Positions 6,908 through 13,823 of a stretch of DNA of 33,205 nucleotides are shown here, one piece after another. The stretch comes from Caryophanales bacterium UBA7278 (GTDB taxonomy: Bacteria > Bacillota_I > Bacilli_A > RFN20 > CAG-826): assembly GCA_002472275.1 (NCBI GenBank), contig DKRQ01000012.1:1-33205 (forward strand). Direction: 5' to 3'. A model generated the notes under the pieces. The model was given only the letters and a program-made list of their open reading frames with translations. It did not search any database and was not told the DNA's origin. The position numbers and the translations under genes were made by a program. Numbering within the stretch: position 1 is the first letter of the stretch; every line of letters begins with the position of its first letter.

Positions 6908-8641
6908 TTAATCCTTCATGTCCCTAATTCGCTTTAGCGACTTGGGCGATATCGGGTTCATCATCACGTCGAAGGGGGCGAACACCTCCGCCGAGATGAA
7001 GTTGATGCCAGAACGGACGAGCAATTCGATGGACGCCCAACCTTCGATATCGGTCGCCACGATGGGCTTGCCAAACTTAAGCAGTTTCTCAACGAGAGCG
7101 TGCAGTTTAGAACGCACGAGCGCGTCCATCTCGGCCGCAGAACCCGCGAAGGCGAACCCACAGACGAAATAGTCAAAGGCCCAATAAATGGACGGGGGAA
7201 GCTGCAGATCGCTCGTATCGAGGAATAGCCCCACTTCGTAGCCCTTGGCCTTAATCGCGGTGATGTCGTCGACGAACGCGTCGGGATTAGTGGTGTCTAA
7301 CTTATCCCTAAAGTCCGTCTCGGTGAAAAGGAAGACGATATGCGCGGACTTGGCTTTCTGTAACTTCGAGAAGGCCAAAAGCATATAGCCTCTTTCCTCT
7401 AGCCTGACGGGATAGAAGAGAGACTGCGTCTCATCGGGACGTTCCGCAAGGAAAAGGGGAATCGTTTCCCTAGCGACGGTCGCGAAGAGGATCTTGTCGT
7501 CCTCGGTCCGGACCGCGTAGTCCTTAAGCTCGTCCATCGAGTCAAAGTAAGTGTCTTTGGGGCTCGCCTTGGAGAAGTAGCCGATGGTCTTGCCTCTTTC
7601 TACGTCATAAATAGGACGGAAGGTATAGGTGAGCCTCTTCTCGTTGATGATGCGTTCGACCTCGGTACGGTAGGTGGAATCGGACAAGGGATTGAGGATT
7701 TCCCTGGTCTTCTCGGATAGAAGCACCTTGTCGTTGCCCTCGAAGGCGAGGACCGCGGTGTTGCGGGCCTGTTCGATGATCGCGTCCGCCTCGCCTTTTA
7801 GGCGGCGATGCTCGACGACCCCTACCCTGACCTCGATTTCGGAGAGCAAGCCGTTAAGGGAAAGGTAACGGTTGATGGAATTGATGCCAGAACGGAAGAG
7901 GTAGAGTTCGCTCGCCCTGTCGCTAAGGCGGAAATCCACCAAGACGAGTTCGTTGCCAGAGCATTGCAAAAGCATCCTCTTGCCCGTCACGAAGGGGAAC
8001 AACGCGTTCTTGAGTTGATTGAAGGCGACCGGGTCGATTTCCTTGTCCTTGTCCGCGATCTTCTTATAGGCGAAGCGGAAGGCGCCGGTGACGCCTTTCT
8101 TCCTCGGGTTCGTCTCCATCGCGGCTTGGTATTCCTTGATGGAGGAAAGCCCGCGCCTAGGCGAGCCAAAGGAGGAGGACATGAACTTCATTAGATAGGA
8201 CAGCAAATGGATGACCTGCTTCTTCTTATCCACCTTCTCGACTTGTAAGAGGGAGAAGGTCTGCCTTTTGAATTTGCTGTCCTGGACGTCCACCTCGAGG
8301 AACTCGGGGGCGGAGGTGCCGGGGTCGCCTAGCGCGTTAATCCAGTTGATGACTTTCTTTTGTTCGGCGATAGGGAAATGCTGATAGAACTCGCCTAGGG
8401 TATAGGTCTTGACGTCGGAAAGGGAGGTGACGTTGAAGTAGGTGACTTTGTCGTGGGGGATGTCCACGACGAAGACGCGAACAGAGTTCGACTGGTCCTC
8501 GATTTCCTTTTTGTAGCGATCCATCTGGTGACGGTTGATCGCATAGGAGATCAGGATGAGCACGACGAGCACGCCCAAAATCGCGATCGAGGCGTAGACG
8601 GGCCAGTCCATGGCGAAGGAATAAGCGCGCGGCAAATCCAT
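6908..8641 (-). CDS. Membrane protein with degenerate GGDEF and EAL domains
   Basis: A 577-residue protein with one N-terminal transmembrane helix (about residues 14-35) and a cytoplasmic body. Residues about 180-310 resemble a GGDEF domain whose signature is replaced by CSGNELVLVD (227-236). Residues about 335-570 follow the EAL pattern: FRPIYDVERGKTIGYFSKAS (341-360) stands where 'F.PI.d...g...G.EAL.R' is expected, and the end IVATDIEGWASIELLVRSG... (527 onward) matches the late EAL 'AE.VE....l..l...G' block. The metal-binding glutamate of EAL and the GGDEF catalytic residues are missing, so neither cyclic-di-GMP synthesis nor hydrolysis is expected. It may bind a nucleotide or a protein partner. 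An extended -10 (TGA-TAGACT) ends 6 nt before the ATG, suggesting a leaderless mRNA. Confidence 0.7.
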   Translation of the reverse strand: MDLPRAYSFAMDWPVYASIAILGVLVVLILISYAINRHQMDRYKKEIEDQSNSVRVFVVDIPHDKVTYFNVTSLSDVKTYTLGEFYQHFPIAEQKKVINWINALGDPGTSAPEFLEVDVQDSKFKRQTFSLLQVEKVDKKKQVIHLLSYLMKFMSSSFGSPRRGLSSIKEYQAAMETNPRKKGVTGAFRFAYKKIADKDKEIDPVAFNQLKNALFPFVTGKRMLLQCSGNELVLVDFRLSDRASELYLFRSGINSINRYLSLNGLLSEIEVRVGVVEHRRLKGEADAIIEQARNTAVLAFEGNDKVLLSEKTREILNPLSDSTYRTEVERIINEKRLTYTFRPIYDVERGKTIGYFSKASPKDTYFDSMDELKDYAVRTEDDKILFATVARETIPLFLAERPDETQSLFYPVRLEERGYMLLAFSKLQKAKSAHIVFLFTETDFRDKLDTTNPDAFVDDITAIKAKGYEVGLFLDTSDLQLPPSIYWAFDYFVCGFAFAGSAAEMDALVRSKLHALVEKLLKFGKPIVATDIEGWASIELLVRSGINFISAEVFAPFDVMMNPISPKSLKRIRDMKD

Positions 8642-8651
8642 GGCAAGAGTC

Positions 8652-8674
8652 TATCACAAAGTGATATCGATATC
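8652..8674. promoter_or_regulatory. Overlapping palindromes between divergent promoters
   Basis: TATCAC-AAA-GTGATA (8652-8666) is a perfect inverted repeat, and it overlaps the 12-bp palindrome GATATCGATATC (8663-8674). Both lie at the promoter of the EAL-like gene and just upstream of the tRNA-Ser(CGA) promoter. No T-run makes them a terminator, so an operator is the simplest reading. Confidence 0.4.
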
Positions 8675-8684
8675 ATCGTTATCG

Positions 8685-8713
8685 TTGTTTCCGAAAAGTC
8701 GTGATGATATGAT
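8685..8713 (+). promoter_or_regulatory. Promoter of tRNA-Ser(CGA)
   Basis: -35 TTGTTT (8685-8690), a 17-bp spacer, and -10 TATGAT (8708-8713) preceded by TGA as an extended element. It ends 12 nt before the tRNA. Confidence 0.6.
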
Positions 8714-8725
8714 TATCCCCGCCGC

Positions 8726-8817
8726 GGAGAAGTACCCAAGCGGTTGAAGGGGGCGGTTTCGAAAACCGTTAGTGGGGTCATGCCCCAGCCAGGGTTCGAA
8801 TCCCTGCTTCTCCGCCA
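8726..8817 (+). tRNA. tRNA-Ser(CGA)
   Basis: Acceptor strands GGAGAAG (8726-8732) and CTTCTCC (8807-8813), discriminator G and an encoded CCA. The anticodon loop TTCGAAA gives CGA (codon UCG). A long variable arm (GTGGGGTCATGCCCC region) and the GGTTCGAATCC T-arm are present. Confidence 0.95.
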
Positions 8818-8828
8818 TATGCCTAATG

Positions 8829-8861
8829 CGTTCTTGATGCAATCGGTCAAGGACGTTTTTT
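8829..8861 (+). terminator. Intrinsic terminator after tRNA-Ser(CGA)
   Basis: CGTTCTTGA (8829-8837) pairs with TCAAGGACG (8847-8855, one G-U), followed by six T. Confidence 0.8.
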
Positions 8862-9144
8862 GTTAGAACCTGACATCGTCAGCCTAGCTTGAAAAGTGCC
8901 GCAAAAATACCTTTTGTAGAAAATTGGCAGTAATGTACCAAAACCGTACGGAAAGCGGGATTCTCCCCGAAACCAAAGCCAAGACAATAGAGGGTTTTTT
9001 CTGACCGGTCTTACACACGCGCGAGGGCCTTGTAATAGGACTTGATCAAGCCCATCAGGCGATTTCAATTAACGTAATCAATCTTTCTTTGCACGACAAA
9101 AAACAGCCATTTTCGGCCATTTTCATTCGCAAAACCCCGTTATT
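8862..9144. other. Intergenic stretch without a recognisable gene
   Basis: No frame with a credible start and Shine-Dalgarno and no structured RNA that I recognise. Small palindromes (CCGTACGG near 8944, CTTGATCAAG at 9041-9050) are present. Near its end, on the minus strand, a weak hairpin (GGCC-GAAAAT-GGCT) followed by GTTTTTTG may terminate the YitT-family gene. Confidence 0.5.
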
Positions 9145-10191
9145 TTATTGAATCGGCGGTAAGAAGAATCGCCCGTAAACCTGTTTGAGTTCGATGATTT
9201 GGATGAACGCGCCCGGGTCGGCCTCACGGATGACCTTGACCACGTTTTTGATCTCGTAGGTGGAGATGACGATCTCGAAGATGTACTTCTCCTGGCCGGT
9301 GAAGGCGCCTTGCCCCTTGATGAGGGTCGCACCATGGGGGACGTTGGCCATGATGATGCGCCCTAAATCCGGGTTGGTGGTCACCACCTCTACCCTCATC
9401 TTCTTATTACGCAGGTTGATCATGTCGATGACGATCATGACGACGAACATGTAAAGGACCGAGAAGAGGGCGGCGACGAAAAGGTGGGCACCTTTATCGC
9501 TTCCCCATCCGGCGTCAGTGATGGAAAGGAGGGTGTGAAGGGTGAGGGTGACGATGTTGATGTAGACCGAATAACGTCCGACGAGCTGCGACTTCTTTAA
9601 GGCGATGTAATAGGCCACGACGTCGATGCCGCCCGCGGAGGCGTCCACCTTGAAGGCGATCGCCGAGGACATGCCGGTACAGATGCCCGCCAAAAGAGCG
9701 CGGGTGACGAGGCCCCCGTTTTGATCGGCGAAGGCCGCGATCTTGTAGATGAAATCCTTGTCGGCGAAGCCAAGGAGGAAGTTGAACACGGAGACCATGC
9801 CGACGTTAAGCAAGGTCAAGAAGGTGAACCTCTTGCCGATGCCGATGAAGCCGATGATGATGATCGGGATGTTGAGGACGAAATATAGGATCGAATAGAG
9901 GTTCGAATAGAGCCCGTTCGCCGTGACCGAATGCCCCGAGGCCATGTCGATGACCTGAATGAGGGTCTGCGAGATGCCGGAGACGCCGCCACCGATGAGG
10001 TTAAGCGAACTCGACGTCGGGAGGTCGGCGACGTTGTCAGGCGCCATGAACGTGCGGAAGCCAAACGCGAAAAGGAAGGCCGAGAACATGACGACAAAAA
10101 CGGCCCAACCCTCATGTATCGATCCTTTAAGGATCGGATGGTCATATAGTTTTGATTTCGCCTTGTCTAGCAGCGACTTTTTCTTCACCAT
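9145..10191 (-). CDS. YitT family membrane protein (DUF161/DUF2179)
   Basis: About 348 residues with five or six hydrophobic helices (first at GWAVFVVMFSAFLFAFGF), a glycine-rich GGGVSGISQ segment and the DASAGGIDVVAYY motif of the YitT transporter-like fold. A soluble C-terminal DUF2179 domain follows (VEVVTTNPDLGRIIMANVP, then GAFTGQEKYIFEIVIS), similar to nitrogen-regulatory-like ligand domains. Substrate is unknown. A TTG start 75 nt upstream is possible in frame, but the ATG at 10189-10191 fits better: it precedes the MVKKKSLLDKAK cytoplasmic segment, and a TATAAT box on the minus strand lies 12 nt before it. No Shine-Dalgarno is visible. Confidence 0.85.
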   Translation of the reverse strand: MVKKKSLLDKAKSKLYDHPILKGSIHEGWAVFVVMFSAFLFAFGFRTFMAPDNVADLPTSSSLNLIGGGVSGISQTLIQVIDMASGHSVTANGLYSNLYSILYFVLNIPIIIIGFIGIGKRFTFLTLLNVGMVSVFNFLLGFADKDFIYKIAAFADQNGGLVTRALLAGICTGMSSAIAFKVDASAGGIDVVAYYIALKKSQLVGRYSVYINIVTLTLHTLLSITDAGWGSDKGAHLFVAALFSVLYMFVVMIVIDMINLRNKKMRVEVVTTNPDLGRIIMANVPHGATLIKGQGAFTGQEKYIFEIVISTYEIKNVVKVIREADPGAFIQIIELKQVYGRFFLPPIQ

Positions 10192-10326
10192 GGGAACGTG
10201 ATGATTATAGCCATTCGCCAACGCTTTGAAACTAGATTCGATGGGATAGACGCTTCCTTGGCTCAACGAGCCATCGCATTTGCCATAAACGCGAATTCGG
10301 TTGTTGCCCGCCCGCTATGCCAATGA

Positions 10327-10355
10327 TATGATTAACCCGCTGTTTATATAAACAG
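10327..10355 (+). promoter_or_regulatory. Extended -10 and a 16-bp palindrome at the thioredoxin-like gene
   Basis: TGA-TATGAT (10324-10332) is an extended -10 element. The perfect palindrome CTGTTTATATAAACAG occupies 10340-10355, exactly where transcription should begin. A repressor bound there would block initiation; as RNA it would put a hairpin at the 5' end of a roughly 40-nt leader. A CGGAGG Shine-Dalgarno follows at about 10367-10372. Confidence 0.55.
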
Positions 10356-10379
10356 GCCAACTTCTTCGGAGGCATTCGA

Positions 10380-11270
10380 ATGAACATAATCAAATCGATC
10401 AGCGCCATGATCACCAAATTCTGGCGTTGGATTACCGAAACCGCGTGGGTTCAGCCTTTGCTCATCGTCGGCGGCATCTTCGCCGTCATCTTCTCGATTC
10501 CCAAGTTCACCACTTGGTTCGAGGCCATGGGCGTCAACTCCTCCAATTCCTTCTACACCAACTACCGCGTCTCCCTCGAAGGCGAAGGCCGCGAGGAGAA
10601 CGGCACCCGCATCATGACCGATGCCGATAAGCTCACCGCCGTCATCGACAAATGGTCCTTCACCAACACCCAATACGATAGCTATGAGACCTATCGCAAA
10701 AACGTCGAGGCCGATGACGGCCTACGCTATGGCGAGAAGTTCTTCATGGTCTTCTATAAGAGCGATTGCTCCGGCTGCGAAGAGGCCAAAAACGGCTTCG
10801 AGACCCTGATCACCGGTTGGAACACCTCCTTCCCGATCGCCGGCTCCCAGCCCTTCAAGCTCTATTCGATCCAAGCCGACCAGACCTCCTCCAACGACGA
10901 TACCTACGAGATCGACACCGACAAAAAGGCCATCAACCGTTACCTCACCTACTTCGAGGCGGCCGACCTTTGGGCCTCCGCCGCGGGTCGCTTGGAAGAT
11001 GCCCCCTATCGCACCAACGCGAGCGCTGGCATGACCAACTACACCTACATCGAGAACACCGACCTCACCAACTGGCCGGTTCCGACCATCTTCCTCATCG
11101 ACTTCACCAAGGAAGCCTATGAGGCGGGACGTCCCGGCCTAAGCGAAGTCCTCTTCGGCGTCAGCGGCTCCTCCTACTTCGAAAACGCGCAGCTCCTCGC
11201 CAACATGTGGAACCACCTCGACGCGGCCACGGCGAGCTCCAACCCCTTCAACGCCGCTTACAAGAAGTAA
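10380..11270 (+). CDS. Membrane-anchored thioredoxin-like protein with CxxC
   Basis: 296 residues. One transmembrane helix (about 24-42) follows a short basic N-terminus, so the remaining domain is probably outside the membrane. FFMVFYKSDCSGCEEAK holds a CxxC pair (Cys130, Cys133) after a hydrophobic strand, and NWPVPTIFLID supplies the thioredoxin cis-proline (Pro235). The fold therefore looks like thioredoxin with an enlarged helical insertion of about 80 residues between the active site and the cis-proline. A thiol-disulphide role in protein folding or cell-envelope redox is inferred. Codon use is strongly C-ending, suggesting high expression. A good Shine-Dalgarno and a palindrome-bearing promoter lie upstream, and a strong terminator follows. 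Confidence 0.72.
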   Translation: MNIIKSISAMITKFWRWITETAWVQPLLIVGGIFAVIFSIPKFTTWFEAMGVNSSNSFYTNYRVSLEGEGREENGTRIMTDADKLTAVIDKWSFTNTQYDSYETYRKNVEADDGLRYGEKFFMVFYKSDCSGCEEAKNGFETLITGWNTSFPIAGSQPFKLYSIQADQTSSNDDTYEIDTDKKAINRYLTYFEAADLWASAAGRLEDAPYRTNASAGMTNYTYIENTDLTNWPVPTIFLIDFTKEAYEAGRPGLSEVLFGVSGSSYFENAQLLANMWNHLDAATASSNPFNAAYKK

Positions 11271-11282
11271 AAAGCGAAACTA

Positions 11283-11307
11283 GGTCCGCTATCACGCGGG
11301 CCTTTTT
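11283..11307 (+). terminator. Intrinsic terminator after the thioredoxin-like gene
   Basis: GGTCCGC (11283-11289) pairs with GCGGGCC (11296-11302, one G-U), followed by five T. The next gene's -10 box begins three bases later. Confidence 0.85.
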
Positions 11308-11315
11308 GTTACAAT
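11307..11315 (+). promoter_or_regulatory. Extended -10 box of a probably leaderless gene
   Basis: TGT-TACAAT ends 7 nt before the ATG at 11323 and no Shine-Dalgarno exists, so transcription should start at or next to the start codon. Confidence 0.55.
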
Positions 11316-11322
11316 CAAGAAT

Positions 11323-11886
11323 ATGGAAAACGTGAAAACCAAGGTCGGGGAAGCATTCCTCGCCGAAACCTTCGTCAAAGGCAATGAGCCCTCTTTTTCC
11401 TCCTTCGTGGACGGATATGAGGTATCGATGGCCAAAGGGGCGAGCCTCGCCATCTCCTCCACCGAGGAAGCGCCCGTCTTCTTCGGGATCAAAGGCAGAC
11501 TATTAGGCGCCGCCAAAATCGATTTGGAACGTGCGGTCTCCTTATATATAAAGGATAAGATGCACACGACCATCACCGCCTATAACCTGAACCCCAAGGA
11601 AATCGAGGTCTACATCGCCCCCTGCCTCACCTTCTCCCACACGATCGTCGAGAGGTCGCTCATCGAGAAGATGATGGCCCTAGGCTATCGCGCGGCTTGC
11701 AAGAGGACGGACGGGGTCGACTTCTTCGACGTGCCCGTCGCGATCTTGGTGCAGATGAGGGAATTAGGCATCCCCATGAAGAACATCCATATCTCCGACT
11801 ACGACACCTTCGAAAACCCCGAGATGTTCTATTCGAAGCTCCGCTCCGACGAAAAGGAAAACGTCACGGTGGCAACCCTCCTTTGA
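11323..11886 (+). CDS. Laccase-domain (YfiH/LACC1, PF02578-like) homologue lacking its catalytic ligands
   Basis: 187 residues, shorter than the usual 230-260. The second half follows the family pattern: VYIAPCLTFSH resembles the 'GP.I...Y.V' strand, and DVPVAILVQMRELGIPMKNIHISDYDTFE followed by MFYSKLRSD...VTVATLL resembles 'D......L...Gv...nI......T.......FFSYRr....gR.a...i'. In active members (purine nucleoside phosphorylase/adenosine deaminase-like activity) an 'ADC.P' cysteine and an 'HAGWRG' histidine bind zinc. Here these positions read STEEAPVFFG and AAKIDLERAV, so both ligands are gone. The protein is probably inactive for the known chemistry. Family assignment is moderately sure. 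Confidence 0.55.
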   Translation: MENVKTKVGEAFLAETFVKGNEPSFSSFVDGYEVSMAKGASLAISSTEEAPVFFGIKGRLLGAAKIDLERAVSLYIKDKMHTTITAYNLNPKEIEVYIAPCLTFSHTIVERSLIEKMMALGYRAACKRTDGVDFFDVPVAILVQMRELGIPMKNIHISDYDTFENPEMFYSKLRSDEKENVTVATLL

Positions 11887-11907
11887 TTCTTCCTTCCAAC
11901 TCTTTTT

Positions 11908-11939
11908 ACCGCCTCCTTCTACGATGGCGGTTTTCTTTT
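11908..11939 (+). terminator. Intrinsic terminator after the laccase-domain homologue
   Basis: ACCGCC (11908-11913) pairs with GGCGGT (11926-11931), followed by TTTCTTTT. Confidence 0.75.
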
Positions 11940-11960
11940 GATAAAAGAAATGGTCGTGGC

Positions 11961-11989
11961 TAGACTATTGGGGTTAAAGGCAAAACCCC
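11961..11989 (+). promoter_or_regulatory. -10 box and start-proximal hairpin before the nucleosidase lipoprotein
   Basis: TAGACT (11961-11966) is a likely -10. GGGGTT (11970-11975) pairs with AACCCC (11984-11989), and the ATG follows immediately at 11990. The predicted transcript would consist of little but this hairpin before the start codon. It has no T-run, so it is more likely to affect translation than termination. Confidence 0.45.
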
Positions 11990-12799
11990 ATGAACAAAAG
12001 CAAACTCCTCTTCCTTACCGCCCTGTTATTGACTCCCTTATGCGGCTGCTCTAATGGCCAAAGCGGTTCCACCCCCACCGATTCCAAGGAATACATCGGC
12101 ATCGTCTCGGCGATGGATAACGAAATCTCCCTTTTACTAAAGGAAGCCAAGATCGAACAGACCCTCACCTATGGTGGGGTCAAATACCACGCGGGTACCC
12201 TAAACGGGAAAAACGTTGTGATCTGCCGTTCGGGGATCGGCAAGATATTGGCCGCCTCCACGGTCGAGGCCCTCATCGGCCACTTCGAAATCACCAAGAC
12301 CCTATTCACGGGCATCGCCGGCGGCATCCGCGACGAGCAGAAGGTCCTAGACCAAGTGATCGCGACGAGGGTCTGCCAACATGACTATGGGAAGCTTGCT
12401 AACGACGGCTTCGAATGGCTCGCGGGCGATCCCGGCATGGGAGGAACGCCCGGGGAATACTATCCATGCGACACCAAGCTTGTGGACCTAGCCTATGACT
12501 CGGCGGTCGAGGTTTTGGGCAAAGAGCACGTATGGAAGGGCACGGTCGCCTCGGGCGACCAATTCGTCGCCTCCGAATCCTACGTGGATTACCTGGAGCT
12601 CACCCATGACGCCTACGCTTGCGACATGGAAAGCGCCGCGATCGCGGTCGTTTGCCAAAAATACAATAAACCCTTCGCGATCCTGCGCGCCCTTTCCGAT
12701 AAGGCGGATGGGCACGCGCATGAGGCTTATCAGGATTTCGGCGACGTCGCGGCGGAAAACTGCAACCGCATCGTGCTCAAAATGCTCGAATCCTTCTAA
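11990..12799 (+). CDS. Lipoprotein 5'-methylthioadenosine/S-adenosylhomocysteine nucleosidase
   Basis: Residues 1-20 are a lipoprotein signal peptide ending in the lipobox LCGC (lipidated Cys20), followed by a short Ser/Gly/Pro linker. The rest is a full MTA/SAH nucleosidase fold: IGIVSAMDNEISLLL with the first catalytic glutamate (Glu45), FTGIAGGI, VASGDQFVAS, CDMESAAIA (Glu214) and ALSDKAD (Asp237). These correspond to Glu12, Glu174 and Asp197 of the E. coli enzyme, so it should cleave adenine from MTA, SAH or 5'-deoxyadenosine. Most bacterial homologues are cytosolic; an anchored extracellular form implies scavenging of extracellular nucleosides. The gene is monocistronic and convergent with coaD. 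Confidence 0.88.
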   Translation: MNKSKLLFLTALLLTPLCGCSNGQSGSTPTDSKEYIGIVSAMDNEISLLLKEAKIEQTLTYGGVKYHAGTLNGKNVVICRSGIGKILAASTVEALIGHFEITKTLFTGIAGGIRDEQKVLDQVIATRVCQHDYGKLANDGFEWLAGDPGMGGTPGEYYPCDTKLVDLAYDSAVEVLGKEHVWKGTVASGDQFVASESYVDYLELTHDAYACDMESAAIAVVCQKYNKPFAILRALSDKADGHAHEAYQDFGDVAAENCNRIVLKMLESF

Positions 12800-12807
12800 T
12801 AGAAGAC

Positions 12808-13281
12808 CTATTTCTTGTTTTGATAATGCCTATAGACCGTAGGCGGGACGAGCGGGGTGATGTCCACCCCGTTTTTCCATAGTTCCCTGACCGTGGAGGA
12901 GGAAATGAAGGAAGCGGAGGGTTCCGCCATGAAGAAGACCATGTCGATCTTGGGGTCGACGAATCTATTCGCGGAAGCCAGTTGGAACTCATACTCGAAA
13001 TCGGTGACGGCCCTAAGCCCGCGGATGATGTGGCTCGAGCCCTTCTTCTTACAGTATTCGACGGTGAGGCCATCCCAAGAATCCACCTCGACGTTAGCCA
13101 TGCCTTCGGTGGCTTCCTTCATCATCTCTAGTTTCTCTTCTGTGGAGAAATCCGATTTTTTCGCGGGATTGACCGCGAGCAAAAGGATGACCTTGTCGAA
13201 AACGTTGAGGGCCCTTCTTAGGACTTCCAGATGTCCGTTGGTGATCGGGTCAAAGGACCCAGGGTAAACCGCGATTCTCAT
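12808..13281 (-). CDS. coaD: Phosphopantetheine adenylyltransferase
   Basis: Transfers AMP from ATP to 4'-phosphopantetheine, the penultimate step of coenzyme A synthesis. The 157-residue protein has the nucleotidyltransferase motif GSFDPITNGH (residues 8-17, with His17), IRGLRAVTDFEYE in the middle and the ISSSTVREL signature near the C-terminus, all at family-typical spacing. Its ATG overlaps the rsmD stop by 4 nt (ATGA), so it is translationally coupled. The ylbF-rsmD-coaD order matches Bacillus subtilis. Confidence 0.96.
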   Translation of the reverse strand: MRIAVYPGSFDPITNGHLEVLRRALNVFDKVILLLAVNPAKKSDFSTEEKLEMMKEATEGMANVEVDSWDGLTVEYCKKKGSSHIIRGLRAVTDFEYEFQLASANRFVDPKIDMVFFMAEPSASFISSSTVRELWKNGVDITPLVPPTVYRHYQNKK

Positions 13282-13823
13282 GCTTTGCCTCGAAGTATCA
13301 TTACGTTGCTCTTGCCATAAGTATAGCGCCTTACTTCCCTAAAGAGGGTTGGGTCGAGAGGGACGTCCCCTTCAAATTCCACGACGATGGCAAAGGCTTC
13401 TTCTAACATCTTTTCCTTAAGAAGGAACTCTATCGCGTATCCATAGGATTCCTTGTTCGCGTAAGGGGGATCGAGGAAGACCAAACTAAACTTCCTGCCC
13501 CTAGCTCTATCTAGGGCCGCTTTGAAATCCAGTTGCCAAACTTCCCCGTTACTCTCTTTGAGGGATTCTAGGTTTTTCTTCACGATTCCCGCGGCGATTT
13601 TATCCGCGTCGACGAATAGACAAGAAGCCGCCCCTCTAGAAAGGGCCTCGATGCCTAATGCCCCAGAGCCCGCGAATAGGTCCAAGACCTTCGCGTTAGG
13701 GATTTCAAAGGAAAGCGCCGAGGCAATGGCCTCCCTCACCCGATTCTTCGTGGGCAAGGTCGTCTCTTCGGGCGGGGTGAGTAATACCCTGCTCCTATAT
13801 TTACCCCCGACTATCTTAATCAC
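13278..13823 (-). CDS. rsmD: 16S rRNA (guanine966-N2)-methyltransferase RsmD
   Basis: SAM-dependent methylation of 16S rRNA in 30S subunits. The 181-residue protein starts with the GGKYRSRVL and TKNRVREA motifs. It contains the SAM-binding VLDLFAGSGALGIEALSRG and the catalytic DPPY of N2-guanine methyltransferases. It starts with GTG, with a GGAGGAA Shine-Dalgarno. It overlaps ylbF by 8 nt upstream and coaD by 4 nt downstream, forming one operon. Confidence 0.94.
   Translation of the reverse strand: MIKIVGGKYRSRVLLTPPEETTLPTKNRVREAIASALSFEIPNAKVLDLFAGSGALGIEALSRGAASCLFVDADKIAAGIVKKNLESLKESNGEVWQLDFKAALDRARGRKFSLVFLDPPYANKESYGYAIEFLLKEKMLEEAFAIVVEFEGDVPLDPTLFREVRRYTYGKSNVMILRGKA

Noticed and set aside
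8862..9144. Possible small RNA gene such as SRP RNA, 6S or tmRNA after tRNA-Ser(CGA)
   Set aside because: None of the conserved motifs of these RNAs is visible, and the only clear structure is the tRNA terminator.
10192..10266. N-terminal extension of the YitT-family protein from a TTG start
   Set aside because: The extra 25 residues lack family similarity, and a TATAAT box falls inside them just before a good ATG.
12800..12807. A bidirectional terminator between the nucleosidase gene and coaD
   Set aside because: Only a five-base CTTCT/AGAAG match around the stop codons, with no convincing T-run.
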